From contig CP150547.1 of the NCBI GenBank assembly GCA_049487715.1, positions 434,001 to 498,000 of the forward strand: a DNA stretch of 64,000 nt. The letters run 5' to 3'. Shown here piece by piece: positions 27,087-38,703 of this stretch; positions within the stretch are counted from its first letter, which is position 1, and each line of letters begins with the position of its first letter. This DNA is from Pycnococcus provasolii. Lineage: Eukaryota > Chlorophyta > Pseudoscourfieldiophyceae > Pseudoscourfieldiales. Made by a program: the position numbers and the translations under genes. The notes under the pieces are model-generated. The model was not told the origin of the DNA. It ran no database searches and saw only the letters and a program-made list of their open reading frames with translations.

Positions 27087-28586
27087 TCAAACATTTTGCG
27101 CCTTATCATTGTCGCTGTCGTCGCCAACGCCGCCGCCGCCGTCGTCGTCGATGTCGACGACGAAGTTACCAGGCACGCCGTCGTCGGTTTCGTCGTCTGT
27201 ACCGTCGAATGGCATGTCCACGCAAGTCACGTCCAGCTGAAGGCACCAACACCCACGACCAAGTAGGCTGCATATGCTGGGAACAGTACGCCCAAGATCG
27301 CCGTGGACGAGCTCTTTGACGTAAGTGCCTGCGGTTGTCGACAGGTGAAGGACGAATGCGCGTCCATGCGTTCCAGCCACCACCTCGGGGCGGCAACTCA
27401 GAACGCACCTCTCGCGAACGACGCTCGAACGGCGATGCAGCACGCGAAGTGGCGTTGCCTGCGCGATCGTGACGCCTTCGCTCCACGTGAGACGCTGCAC
27501 CTCCTCATCCGTCAGCGGGGATAGTGAGTAGCACAGAGCCTCGTAGAACTTTGTCTTCTGGCTCTCACCTTCCTGCAGCTGCCTCAAGCTCGTTCCTTGG
27601 CTCGAGCAGACGCGCAATCCTCGTGCGTACGCGCCGTAGTCTCCCTCCTCTAGGTCGCGCGTTGCGACTGGGAGCATCTCCGCATTCACGCTTGGTGTCG
27701 TGGGATTGACCGCCTCGATGACAAACGGACGTCCTTCGCCGAGCATGCGCACGTCGAGATCCTCGCGTCCCGCGGATATAAGCTTGCACCTCTCGCTTGA
27801 CGGAAGTGCGCCGGAGCGTCGCAGGGCATCGTACAGCACCTCCTGCACGGACCCGTCGCCGACCCGCTCGTTCAACTCAAGGTCGAACCACGGGCTCTGC
27901 GCGAGCGAGCGCAACTCCTTGACGTACCTTCCCGCGACATACAGGCTCGGTGCGACGAAGCGGCACGCAAGCTTTAGTGCATTCGGTGTTGCTGTATTCT
28001 TCTTGCTATTTTTGTTGTTGCGTCCACGGAAGTCTCTTCTTTTGGGTGGCGGTGGCGCGTGCGGGTTTCGGTTTGACGTCGACGGTTCTGGGTTGTCGTT
28101 GCTGTCGTCGTTGTCGTCGTCGACGATGCGCGCATACAGGCGCAATGCCGACTCGTTCGATGCTAAATCAGGCCTGACGTCCACGTTGTAGTCCTCTAGT
28201 GTTCTCCGAAGTCCCTCAATGACGACGCCGTGCACGACGGTGCGTAGGGATAGTCCATCTTTCTCTTGGTCGGGAATTTTCGCGTCGACTTCGAGTCGTA
28301 CGACGAGGGACTGAAAGAGCTTGTAGTCGTACTCTTCCCTGAGAGCGAGCTGCGACGCCTGGTATGCGCATGCGGGCCAGTCTTTGGTTCTCGGAGTTGG
28401 CGTGAGTATGCCGAGGCAGAGCGGGCACGGAGGCGTCGCAGGCGTGGCGGTGAGGGAGTGCGACGCTGTGCAGAAGTACTGCGCAAAGTCCGTTATGCTT
28501 TGGAGTCTCAGCAAGCACGACGAGCAGGCGGAGGGTGAGGCGGAGGGTGAGGGTGAGGGTGAGGGGGCGGTGGTCTCCGCCGCCAT
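27087..28586 (-). CDS. PUS10: tRNA pseudouridine synthase Pus10
   Basis: Pus10 makes pseudouridine at positions 54/55 of tRNA. The 499-residue protein starts with a THUMP-like/zinc region with two CxxC pairs (CSSC and CPLC), and has the catalytic loop GREDLDVRMLG with the expected Asp near residue 278. GRPFVIEAVNP and TTAGTYVKELVHGDLGRT complete the pseudouridine-synthase core. An Asp/Asn/Pro-rich insert lies around residues 150-210 and an Asp-rich tail ends the protein. The ATG at 28586 is used; the codon two residues earlier is GTG. It converges on the histidine-phosphatase-like gene 46 bp away. Confidence 0.94.
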   Translation of the reverse strand: MAAETTAPSPSPSPSASPSACSSCLLRLQSITDFAQYFCTASHSLTATPATPPCPLCLGILTPTPRTKDWPACAYQASQLALREEYDYKLFQSLVVRLEVDAKIPDQEKDGLSLRTVVHGVVIEGLRRTLEDYNVDVRPDLASNESALRLYARIVDDDNDDSNDNPEPSTSNRNPHAPPPPKRRDFRGRNNKNSKKNTATPNALKLACRFVAPSLYVAGRYVKELRSLAQSPWFDLELNERVGDGSVQEVLYDALRRSGALPSSERCKLISAGREDLDVRMLGEGRPFVIEAVNPTTPSVNAEMLPVATRDLEEGDYGAYARGLRVCSSQGTSLRQLQEGESQKTKFYEALCYSLSPLTDEEVQRLTWSEGVTIAQATPLRVLHRRSSVVRERCVLSCRPEVVAGTHGRAFVLHLSTTAGTYVKELVHGDLGRTVPSICSLLGRGCWCLQLDVTCVDMPFDGTDDETDDGVPGNFVVDIDDDGGGGVGDDSDNDKAQNV

Positions 28587-28905
28587 GTTCACAGAAAGTA
28601 CACTGACAGACGGAGGATGAGATGGGGGGGGGGGGGGGGGAGGACCGAAGAATACACGCCCACCTGACCTGAAGCCTGATGAAGCCCACTCTCCGGGTCG
28701 GTGATTTGTTTTGAAACCCCCAACTCAGGTTAGGGTTAGGGTTAGCGGGGCGCCCCTCCCCGTCGCCCTTCCTTCGTTACCTCGCACACCGTATCTCACC
28801 CTCGCCTACCCACCACTCGCGTATCATCCTGATGCCCAGATAGACACACGCGACGCTTGGACACTTCGAACACCACGCTTGAGCACCTTCTGAGGCGTGC
28901 TGCGC
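28587..28905. promoter_or_regulatory. divergent region between PUS10 and the mitochondrial carrier
   Basis: This 319-bp head-to-head spacer has no coding sequence. It contains a 17-nt G run at 28624-28640 and three TTAGGG-like units at 28728-28745. Confidence 0.5.
28728..28745 (+). repeat. TTAGGG-type telomere-like repeat, about 3 units
   Basis: GGTTAGGGTTAGGGTTAG is seen directly. It lies about 160 bp upstream of the carrier start and about 145 bp upstream of PUS10. Confidence 0.9.
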
Positions 28906-29937
28906 ATGACGCCGTCGCCCTCTTCACCGCCTGCTAGAGCGAAGTCGTCCGTCGAACAAGGACTGGCGGGGGGAATCGCAGGGGCCGCCTCCGTCGTCCT
29001 TCTCCACCCGCTCGATGTCGTGAAAGTACGCATGCAAGTGCAAGGACACCGCGACCCAGGCACGCTGCAAACGGCGAGGCAATACTACTACACGTCGACG
29101 CCACAAGCGCTATCAGCCATTGCACGATCGGAAGGCTATCGAGCACTCTACGCGGGTGTCGCGCCAGCAGTCGTGGGGGGCACACTCGCGTGGGGAACGT
29201 ACTTTGCGGCGTACGAGGCGTGCAAGGGTGTGTGGAGGAGATCAACAACGTCATCCACGTTGACAAAGAGTCACGATGCACGAGATCAAAGCACAGCACC
29301 CAGACTTTCTCCAGCCGCACACCTGGCGTGCGCAGCCGTCGCGGGCGCAGCGGTGTGTGGCGTGACGAACCCTCTGTGGGTCGTCAAGACGAGGCTGCAG
29401 CTTCAGTCGAGCGGAAGCGGCGGCGGCGGAGGCGCAGCAACAAGAGGTGTGCCATACCGCGGCTTGTTCCATGGACTGCGCACTCTGCTTATGGAGGAGG
29501 GAGTACGCGGGTGCTACTCTGGCCTTGCCCCGAACCTCGTGCTCGTCAGTCACGGCGCTCTGCAGTTCATGGCGTACGAGGAACTCAAGCACTGGTGTGG
29601 CGGAGGCAGGTCGCAAATAACACCCTTAGAAGCTGGTGCCGCAGGCATGGCGTCTAAGCTATTCGCCTCCGTGACAACGTACCCGAACCAGGTGCTTCGC
29701 TCGCGCATGCAGCAACGTCGCAGCGTCGGCAGCGAAAGCTTGACGCTTGGTGGAACAGCCGCTGCGCTGTGGCGTGCCGAAGGCTTACGAGGTTTCTATC
29801 GGGGTATCGGCCCGAGCGTGCTGCGCGTGCTTCCCGCATCAGGAGTCACATTTTTGGTGTACGAGAGCGTGCTCGGTGCCATCGAGCAAATATCGTGCCC
29901 CTCGTCGACGGCTACGGCTTCTAGTGTGAGTGTCTAA
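28906..29937 (+). CDS. SLC25A32: mitochondrial carrier, SLC25A32/folate-FAD type
   Basis: Three carrier repeats are present, each with the PX(D/E)XX(K/R)-type signature: HPLDVVKVRMQ (near residue 32), NPLWVVKTRLQ (near 155) and YPNQVLRSRMQ (near 260). The stretch SHGALQFMAYEELK is characteristic of the folate/FAD transporter branch (SLC25A32, yeast FLX1, plant FOLT1). The 343-residue length is normal. It should sit in the inner mitochondrial or plastid envelope membrane and move folate or FAD. Substrate is inferred from the subfamily motif only. The ATG at 28906 is used because the codon three earlier is GTG. Confidence 0.88.
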   Translation: MTPSPSSPPARAKSSVEQGLAGGIAGAASVVLLHPLDVVKVRMQVQGHRDPGTLQTARQYYYTSTPQALSAIARSEGYRALYAGVAPAVVGGTLAWGTYFAAYEACKGVWRRSTTSSTLTKSHDARDQSTAPRLSPAAHLACAAVAGAAVCGVTNPLWVVKTRLQLQSSGSGGGGGAATRGVPYRGLFHGLRTLLMEEGVRGCYSGLAPNLVLVSHGALQFMAYEELKHWCGGGRSQITPLEAGAAGMASKLFASVTTYPNQVLRSRMQQRRSVGSESLTLGGTAAALWRAEGLRGFYRGIGPSVLRVLPASGVTFLVYESVLGAIEQISCPSSTATASSVSV

Positions 29938-30432
29938 TTGTGTACAACAGTAAGTACTGTAGTTCAACCGCAAAACCAAAAACGTTACGATGACTTTTCA
30001 CGACAACACACCATCAGAAAAGACTGACAACAAAGAAAAGAGGCGTTCATAGACTATATACACATCAGCAGGGTTAGGGTTAGGGTTACTAGGAAGAAGG
30101 GCTCCTTTCTCCGGAGCGGTCGGGGAAACCTGTCGGGGAAGCCAAGAATCCAACCCGAGACCCGAGAATGTGAAACCCGAGAATTCTACGGCGCATCCCA
30201 GGAAACGGATTTCACCTTCCCACCTGCCCCTTCCCACCTGCCCCTTCCCCTGCCCCTGCCCCTGCCGTGTCCTTTGGTTGACATCACCTTCTCGGACTTC
30301 GCCTTCCCCTTTGTTGCGTCACGCACCTCATCACTGGTCACTGCTTCATTCACTTCAGTGTTCACAATCCGTGCACCAGCAGAAGAAGTCACGCATCGGT
30401 GGCTCTGTGCGTGCACTTGGCTGGTTACCGTC
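29938..30432. other. intergenic, between carrier and FN2 protein
   Basis: These 495 bp contain a TTAGGG-type repeat (30071-30088) and a CCCCTTCCCCTGCC-rich stretch (30220-30265). The open frame continuous with the FN2 gene begins upstream here but has no ATG before 30433. Confidence 0.4.
30071..30088 (+). repeat. TTAGGG-type telomere-like repeat, about 3 units
   Basis: GGGTTAGGGTTAGGGTTA is read directly from the sequence, in the spacer after the carrier gene. Confidence 0.9.
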
Positions 30433-31529
30433 ATGGCGATCTCGTCGTCACTCGTTGTCGTCATCGTCGCGTCCGTCGCGATCCAAGCGCTCGTGACTTC
30501 GCCGCTGGGGACGTCGTCAAACGCGAGGGGCGTGACAATCAAAGTAGGAGTCGCGAATGCACAGTCTTCTTCGTGTGCATTCCCATTCACGTTCGCCGGC
30601 GAGTCGTTCAACGAATGCGTCTTCTTCAACGGACGTCGTGAAAAACCTTGGTGCAAAGATGCGAGCAACGCGTGGGTGGAGTGTGAAATGCCTGCTTACG
30701 TACAGGCGGAACAGCGGCAGGCGGAATCGGAAATGACGGTGCGTCAGCAGCAGCAAGGAAAAGAAGAAGAGCCCGCGACAGCTCCAACTTCGGCTCCCAC
30801 CATCATGATGAACAGTGCTGCTGCTTCTTCTCCTTCGATTGATGCCGAAAACTTCAACGATCCAACAGCTCCTCCACAGATGAGCATGGACACGGCTCCT
30901 CCACAGATGAGCATGGACACGGCTCCTCCACAGATGAGCGTGGACACGGCTCCTCCACAGATGAGCGTGGACACAGCTCCTCCCCAAATGAGCGTGGACA
31001 CGGCTCCTGTGTCATCAGACAAGCCTACGACGCTAGCTGAGGCTGGCGCACTCAACGACATTTCCCTATTCCCTTACGACAATCCTGATGATTTTTGGCA
31101 GGAAGAAGGAGGTGGAGGATACGACTACTACAATCCAGAAGATATCGTGCCACCACAAGAAATGGGTGGTGGAGCAGAGGAAGTGGCACCGCCTGAAGTG
31201 GCACCGCCAGAAGAAGAAGAAGTGGCACCGCCGGAAGAAGACGAAGTGGCACGAGGTGGCACGGAAGTGGCACGAAGTCCCATTGCTTCGTTCATGGGAA
31301 GAACGCAGTGGTGGCGTCTTAACAGTGGCAGCTATGCAGTGAAACCTCAGATAATAATGGCGTCTCCGCCGTCACAGTCATCGTCGCCAATTGAGGAAGT
31401 GCTGCCACCAATGCCGCTTATGCCGTCAGCGGACGTGACGGAGCCACCCCACCACCACCACCTCCTCCTCCTCCTCCTTTGCCAGCATCTCCGCTGCCGC
31501 CTCCGGCTCCGCTGCCGCCTCCTCCAGCT

Positions 31530-31567
<38 letters not shown>

Positions 31568-32115
31568 TCCTCCTCCAGCCTCCGCCGCCGCCGCCGCCGC
31601 CAATTGATGACGCGGCTATGGTCGCTTCGGAAGAAACGTCGAGGACAAGAAGCGTTCAAAATGGCTGCGCATTTCCATTTCCTTTCGCTGGACAGATGTA
31701 CGACGAGTGCGTAAGCTTTGATGGTTCCAGCGAATCGTCATGGTGCCGAAATGAAGTTGGAGGATGGGTGAAGTGCGTGCCGGGAGGAGGAGGAGCGGGG
31801 GCTAGCGGCGACGTGGCTTCATCACGAGCTGGCGCCGTGCTTGCGCCACCGCCGCCATCTCCTCCTCCCTCCTCGCCACCACCATCTCCTCCGCCGCCCC
31901 AATCTACTTCCGGCGATGACGAATCGAATTGGCGTGAAGTCATGGGCGACATAGTGTTGCCATCAGCCGATTCCAACGAATGGATGACTGAATTGACGAA
32001 TTACCTCGGTAGTGAACGGGGAGAAGAAGAAGTCGGTGGCGACACCAGTGGAGCTCGTCAAGACGATAGTCAGCTACTTGAGGCCGACGAGTATTTCGAT
32101 TTTGCGAACTTCTGA
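30433..32115 (+). CDS. secreted or membrane protein with two fibronectin type II domains and proline-rich linkers
   Basis: From the first ATG (30433) the protein has 560 residues. It begins with a hydrophobic signal or anchor segment (AISSSLVVVIVASVAIQALV). Two FN2-like modules are visible: CAFPFTFAGESFNECVFFNG with PWCKDASNAWVECE (30574-30690), and CAFPFPFAGQMYDECVSFDG with SWCRNEVGGWVKC (31663-31775). FN2 domains bind collagen-like or glycan ligands in animals; here a cell-surface role is only inferred. Between them lie a 9-residue repeat (PPQMSMDTA type), Glu/Pro-rich repeats, and an odd His/Leu/Arg-rich stretch at 31441-31575 that would read as poly-Pro in the next frame. That anomaly may reflect indels or a hidden intron. 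Confidence 0.75.
30868..31002 (+). repeat. 5 x 27-bp in-frame repeat in the FN2 protein
   Basis: Five units of 27 bp encode APPQMS(M/V)DT. They differ by ATG/GTG and a few silent changes. Confidence 0.93.
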
Positions 32116-32327
32116 ATCATTGCGCGCACCCGCGCCGCTGTTGCGTTTTTTTTTGGAGAGATGTTACAAGCTAATCAACCTTAAGATCGTTCATTCAGTC
32201 ATGGACTCATGGATTGTACCTTACTTCGTCCACCGGTCGTCCATTCACACAAGACAGAGCTATGAGATGATGGGAAGTGGGAATCGGGCTCTCAAGACTT
32301 TAGAATTTGAATTACGATAAAACATAT

Positions 32328-35300
32328 TTATCCGCCACGGAACAACTTTTTGAGTCTGAGGCCCATCACCTCTCCTGGAGTAGGTGGCTGCAGCGACTCC
32401 TCAAAAATGAACGAGCTTGGCGGCGATTTGTTCGCCTCCTTCGGAACGCGCCGCTCAGCGTACGCCTGTGCGCCCAAATCGAAGCGACGTACGCCAGGAG
32501 ACACGCACGTGTAGCGAGGCCCCACAATTTCGCTGTGCGTTACCGCACACACCAGCCCATGGCGCACGTGTTGAGCACGCTCCATCTTCATGAGAGCCTT
32601 GAGCACGCCGCCGATGCCAATGTCGTCGTCTGTGAAGTACCTTCCGAACATCGCGGCTGAAACAAGATCGCCTTCAGACGTGGGAAGTTCCGCCCCGGGG
32701 GGAAGGCTGCACACCGCGCGAAGCGCGACAAAGTACTCGCGTGTGTCCTCCCAGGTCAGAGATGCCTCCGCCGACAGCTCGGGGCGACGCCAGAGCAGAA
32801 GTTCGAATACGACGCTGAGGCGCTCCTGTAGCGTGCCGCGTGCGAGCGGCGCCAGCACGGCGAGGCAGAGGGACAGGTCCACCATCCCACGGCGGCCCTT
32901 GTCGAGCGTGCGGAGGACGCGCTCGTTCATGCATCGCATCGCACCGCTGAATTGCTTCGAGCCTTCCATTTGCAGAACTCTACGAAAGATTCTCTCGATG
33001 CGTGCCTTGCGCACCGGGCGACCACGCCCAGCCGATGTGCTGGCTCGCGATTCTTCAGGAAGGTTTGATTCCGTCGCCTCATCTCGGAAGCGCTTCACTG
33101 GGCAACGCCCAACGCGGGTGCGCCGCTGCAGCGAGTGGACTTCCAATGCAGAATGCATGTGTTCCGACGAGCTGACGCGGTCGTTCTTCGCACCAAATGG
33201 AGCAACGGCCACCTCGCCTGTGTCTACGCCAGTCGCAGTTTCTCCATTCTCGTCCTTCTCATGCAGCTCAATCTCGGACAGGTCTGCAGCCTTGTCGGCG
33301 CCGTTCTCCTGCTTCGTCTTCAAGGATGAGGAACTTGACACGTCCTTCTTGGTAGCTGATGACGACGCACCGTTCGAAGAAGCACCACTGCCGCTGCCTA
33401 GGGTCTGCGCATGATGCTGGTGCATCAGCGCGCCGATCATGTCCTTGTTCGCCTTGATCGCCCGAAGGTGCTGAAGGGCGTGGTAGAGATCCACCCGCTG
33501 ACCAGCCTGCTGCCATGCTCTCTCCAGGCGCACGTGCGCCTCCTTTGAACGCCCAAGGCTAAGCAGCGCCGTGCTCGCATTTAGAGCAGCGCGCCAGTTG
33601 GACGGATCCACCTCCTCGCATTTCTCGTAGGCTGTCACGGCAGCTTCATGCTCTTGGAGCATTCGGCAGGTATTTCCTAGATTGTACCAGGCTGACGCGT
33701 GCTTCTCGTCAAGACGCACCGCCTCCTCGAATGCCGACTTGGCTGACGCGTAGTCGCCGCCATCCGCAAGCGCTAAGCCGAGGTCGCAGTGCGCATCGGC
33801 GTACTCTGGGTTGAGCAAGATCGCATGGCCGAGCGCCTCGCGTGCAGCCTCGTGCTCTCCCAGTCCAAGCAGAGCGCTCCCTAGAAGTTTCAGAGACTTA
33901 TGGTGTGTGGGATTGAGCAGCGCCGACTCGCGGTAGTGCTCACACGCCGACATCAACAAGCCTTCGGTCTCGAAGGCCACGCCTAGATTCGTGTGCACCT
34001 TCGGGAGAAGGGGATGCACTTTCTTCTGCAGTTCCCTGCCTGCATCCACGTCGCCGTTCGCAAACGCCTCTGACGCCTCCGCCGCTATGGCGTCCACGCA
34101 TGCCTGGAGCGCCGCCTCGTAGCCTTCGCGCGCCTCCGCCATACGCCCAAGTGCAAACAGTGCATTTCCCATGCGGAAGTGCGGCGTGGGAAGCTTCGCA
34201 CTGAGAGCCACGCAAGCGCGAAGGCTCGGCAGCGCCTCCTCGAACCAGCCGTGTTCCGCAAATCCGGCAGCAAGGGAAAGGTGACACCAGTACTCGAGCG
34301 GACTTGGGCCATACGCATCCGCGCGCCGACGCAGCTCTGCGCACGCCGCCTCCGTCGCGGCTGCTGCAGCATTCTGCGCCGACCGATCCAGCCTTCGGCG
34401 CAGCGCTGTCATGATGCCACTCTTTTCATCTTGGTTCTGATTCTCAGCCGCCGCCGCCGGCGCAATCGCCACGATTGCGCCAGAATTTGCGTCGAGCTCC
34501 GCACGACTTCTCTTGTCGCCCGCCTGGTTGTACAATGGCTTTGGATGAGTGGTGCACAGCTCCTTGGCAGCATTCTTCAGCGCCTGCGCCTCAGGCGAAT
34601 CCTCGGAGAATGAGGCAATGGTCGTCGGCGGCGCCGCCTCAACTAACTCGGACTCTTTGCGCTTCTCGCGAGCGAGCGCCGCAAGCTCGTAGTCCTTCTC
34701 GGTGTTCGCATCTTCGCCATCCGAGTATGCATCGGTGTATTCCGTGGGAGCTGTGACCACACTCTCGTAATCCGAATACTCCGTGTAGTCTGTGACCTCT
34801 GTATACGCATCGTCGTTGTCGCTTCCAGAGTACTCATCATCGTACGCCGTCGACGCATCGATGGCCTCGGTACCCTCCTCCGTATTGTAGGTATACTCCG
34901 AGTCGGAGTATACGCTGTACGTGTCATCAGTGTACTCGGTGTATGCGTCGTCGTCGTCGTCGTCACCGTCCTTTGGTCTTTGTGCCTGCGCGGATGCGTA
35001 CGGAGTTCGCTCAGCTTCCCCAGACTTTCTTTCCGCCTGCGGTGTTTTGAGCTCGGCAGCCTCTTTTGCAGCCTCCTCCTCCGCCACCGCATCAATTTCC
35101 GCCGCCGCGGCTGCCGCGGCTGGCGACATCGATTGTTCGTCGTCGCCATCTCTCGCTCCCGCCACTGCCGCGCCCACACTTCCGTCGCGCTGCGACTCGG
35201 TGCTTGGTCTCGGGTTTGGCGACCGACCTCGCCCTGAACCTTTTCCGGGCGAGCCTGGTGCGGCGACGCTCGCATCGTCCTCTGTATATTCGGTATCCGT

Positions 35301-36316
35301 GTACTGCGAGTACGTGTACGCATCTGTGTACACGGACGCGGTGTCTGTGTCATAGTCGTACGAGTACTCCGAAGCGCCGCCGTCGTCGTCGTCGTCGTTG
35401 GCGGGCACACCAGACTTTTTCACGCTGCGACTTCGACTTGACGTGCTTCTCTCGCTCGCCTTGCTTTCTGAGTAGTATCCAGAGTACGCGCTCTGCGTGT
35501 ACGAGTAGTAGCTCGTCTCTGAGCGCGCGTCCGCGTCGTCGTATGTGTAGTCCGAGGCACCGTCGTCGTCGTCCGCGTCGTCGTCCGCCGGCCCCTTGTT
35601 CTTCGGCTCTTTCGTCACCGCAGCTGCTGAGGGACTGGCCGCGTCACGTTCGTCGTCGACGGCTGGGTCGCCAGGAAGGCGCAGGCCAAGTGCGGAAAAG
35701 TCGCGGTCTATGTCCCCCGCGCCGTCGTCGTACGTGCACTTGAGCCCCGCGAGACTTAAGCCACCATCCTCGATGTACCTGCCGTATGTCTTGAAGACTT
35801 CGTCGAGGATCGCCGATACCTGAAGAAGGAAGGGTCAAGGGAAAGTCGTTTTGTGTGTCGTGTTAGTTTTTTTTGTGTTCGTGTGTTCGGTTCCTCCTCC
35901 TTGTCTTGTCTTTCTTGCAAGGGTCGCAAAAGGAGTCCGAAATTTCGCCTCAAGGTCCTTAAGGTGCTGACTGACTCACCTGGCTGGGTGTGAAGTGCAC
36001 GGACGGGTTTACCGCGCCGACGAGTGCGGCCATTTCGTCGCGCGACAGGCGTCCGTCCCCGTCGGCGTCGTGCTTTTCGAAGATCATGCGCAGCTTGCGC
36101 ATGTGCCTAAGGGACGAGGGAGAGTCCTCCGTCCATGGAGGGAGACATTGAAGCCTCCATACCCAACCGTGTACTCGGAAGAGGGGAAGGCCCAACCAAA
36201 AGAAGAACAGGCGTGTGTTTGGGTTCGGTTTGAAGGAATGCCCGAGAGGAGCAGCGGGGAGGGGAGGGGAGGGAGCACTTGCCCGATGCGCGAAGGCGAG
36301 AAGTCGCTTCAGACAT
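32328..36316 (-). CDS. calcium-binding TPR protein with N-terminal EF-hand (three exons)
   Basis: Exons read on the minus strand as 36316-36279, 36106-35980 and 35819-32328; both introns are GT-AG and restore the frame. Exons 1-2 encode an EF-hand: FEKHDADGDGRLSRDEMAAL, then VGAVNPSVHFTPSQ. Exon 3 continues SAILDEVFKTYGRYIEDGG and YDDGAGDIDRDFSALGL. This matches the start of the plant calcium-binding TPR family (Arabidopsis At1g05150/At2g32450 type). A long acidic, Tyr-rich insert follows, and then about eight TPR motifs such as HFRMGNALFALGRMAEAREG and AWYNLGNTCRMLQEHEAAVTAYEKCEEVD. The C-terminal third is shared with the plant proteins by my recollection. Role unknown; Ca2+-dependent scaffolding is likely. 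Exon 1 (38 nt) is the least certain part. Confidence 0.86.
35820..35979 (-). other. intron 2 of the EF-hand/TPR gene
   Basis: 160 nt, donor CAG|GTGAGT, acceptor TTCTTCAG|GT, phase 0. It joins FTPSQ to VSAILDEVF, a junction continuous in the plant homologues. Confidence 0.88.
36107..36278 (-). other. intron 1 of the EF-hand/TPR gene (likely)
   Basis: 172 nt, donor AA|GTGCTC, acceptor CCCTTAG|G, phase 2, with a pyrimidine-rich 3' end. It joins a 38-nt first exon (MSEATSRLRASG) to the EF-hand exon. Confidence 0.6.
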
Positions 36317-36399
36317 CAGAGTTCACCAGGCCACCTGGCTGCCTGGCCCTGAAAATGATCATTATGGCCTTTCGCAAAACCCTCCCTCTCTTCTTTTCC

Positions 36400-37188
<789 letters not shown>

Positions 37189-38562
37189 ATGACTGGCGGC
37201 GGCCATGCGTCGATGTGGCGCGAGTGCGAGCGGTGCGTTCGCCTGCTGGCCAAGGAGGGCATAGCCTCGTCAACGACCACGGCGTCAACGACCAGCGCCG
37301 ACGCATCTTCACCCACGTTTGGCAGTGCGTCCTTTCGTCACTGGGCGAGGCGCAACCACCCAGATAAGGGTGGTGACGTGGCGCGATTCCAAGACGTGTC
37401 CAGGTGCTGCAAGGCTGTGCACGAGGAGAAGTGCGTCGAGAAAATGAAGCGGGAGCGCGACTTCTACAGAAGCACACGACGATACACATCGTCAACCGCA
37501 AACGCGAACGGGCATGTGCCGGGCGGCGGCGCAGACGACGACGACGACGACTTCACGGCGCAGGTATTCGACCACATGATTCGAGATATCGCACTATGCG
37601 GGTGGAGCCTCGCGCAGAGCTTAGGTGCCATCTACGTTGATGTGCCCGTCGCGCCGCCAGTGGTCCGACGACGCGCACAGTCAAGTCGACGGAGCGTGCT
37701 AGGCGTGAAGCCTGTGCACCTCCGCGTTAGCGTTGACGGACTTTTGGGACCAATAGACTTCTTCAGTCCTCTGCACGAGGTGGAGCTGGGCCTGAGTTTC
37801 CCCGAGGGTAAACAAGTGCGATTGGATGCTGTGGGCGTGAGATGGAATCTGAACAAGCGCGGTTTCAAAAGGCGAGACAAGGTGTCAGAGGATGCGAAAC
37901 GTGCGTCAAGAGCAAGCGCAACCGTGGCACCGGCAGCACAGACGGAAGGTGTGTCGAAGGCGAATGCAGATCTAGCTTTGGCTGAGGAGAAGAAGGTGGA
38001 GGATTTGACAACTCCGTCAGAGGCTCGCACGACAGATGCACCAACCACAGGCTCTTCCTTCCTTCGCCGAAGTGCACACGGAGTGCTCGACGGAGCTCTT
38101 TCTGCCGGTGTGCGCGTGGTAGCATGCGAAGGCAGTTCGGGCCTCGTAGACATGGATCCATCAGAACGCGGCGCGTCGGAGGTGGAGCTGTTCGCAAGCT
38201 GGCGTTCGAACACACAGTGGCCCTTACGTGTCGAGCTTGGACTTCTCGAGCGAGGCAATCGCATTCGTCCTCGATGCCGCGTCATGGCGGAAGTTTCAGG
38301 ACTGCGATGGCGTCGGAAGCCTCGACCACCTTGGATTCCAGAAGATCGTCCAGCCTCCGATCCCGCGGATCCTCATCTCCGAATGAGGCCAGGTGTGGCC
38401 ATGGCTGGCCGTCGTCTTGGCGCGTGGTGGTCACACCTCACGAAATGGCGGCGGCGCGGTGATAACGGCAACGCGAGTGCGTCAAAAGACGACGTTGTTG
38501 GTGGTGTCTCTAGAGTTGGCAGTGTTGATAAGCCAGTGAGCCAGTCGTGTGACCCCAAGTAA
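37189..38562 (+). CDS. J-domain-like protein of unknown function
   Basis: 457 residues. The N-terminal part contains FRHWARRNHPDKGGDVARFQ (about residues 48-67), the helix II-HPD-helix III core of DnaJ domains, though helix I is separated by a Ser/Thr-rich insert. The HPD triplet is intact, so Hsp70 stimulation is possible. The rest is not recognised: an Asp-rich patch, a central domain with VKPVHLRVSVDGLLGPIDFF and VRLDAVGVRWNLN that looks beta-rich, and a basic C-terminus. No signal peptide or clear membrane segment. It converges on the CGL160 gene 141 bp downstream. Confidence 0.72.
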   Translation: MTGGGHASMWRECERCVRLLAKEGIASSTTTASTTSADASSPTFGSASFRHWARRNHPDKGGDVARFQDVSRCCKAVHEEKCVEKMKRERDFYRSTRRYTSSTANANGHVPGGGADDDDDDFTAQVFDHMIRDIALCGWSLAQSLGAIYVDVPVAPPVVRRRAQSSRRSVLGVKPVHLRVSVDGLLGPIDFFSPLHEVELGLSFPEGKQVRLDAVGVRWNLNKRGFKRRDKVSEDAKRASRASATVAPAAQTEGVSKANADLALAEEKKVEDLTTPSEARTTDAPTTGSSFLRRSAHGVLDGALSAGVRVVACEGSSGLVDMDPSERGASEVELFASWRSNTQWPLRVELGLLERGNRIRPRCRVMAEVSGLRWRRKPRPPWIPEDRPASDPADPHLRMRPGVAMAGRRLGAWWSHLTKWRRRGDNGNASASKDDVVGGVSRVGSVDKPVSQSCDPK

Positions 38563-38703
38563 TTTTATTTTTGTGTGTGTGTGATTGAATAGTCTTATTA
38601 TATGTTCAATATCAAAATTTTATCGTATGATTTACTAGAAACACAAATATCAAAGAACCACCCAACTTCCTTTCCTTTTTCTTGGTACGTGCTATGCTAT
38701 GCG

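Noticed and set aside
30274-30432. N-terminal extension of the FN2 protein
   Set aside because: It would need a TTG start; the first ATG at 30433 leads directly into a signal-anchor segment.
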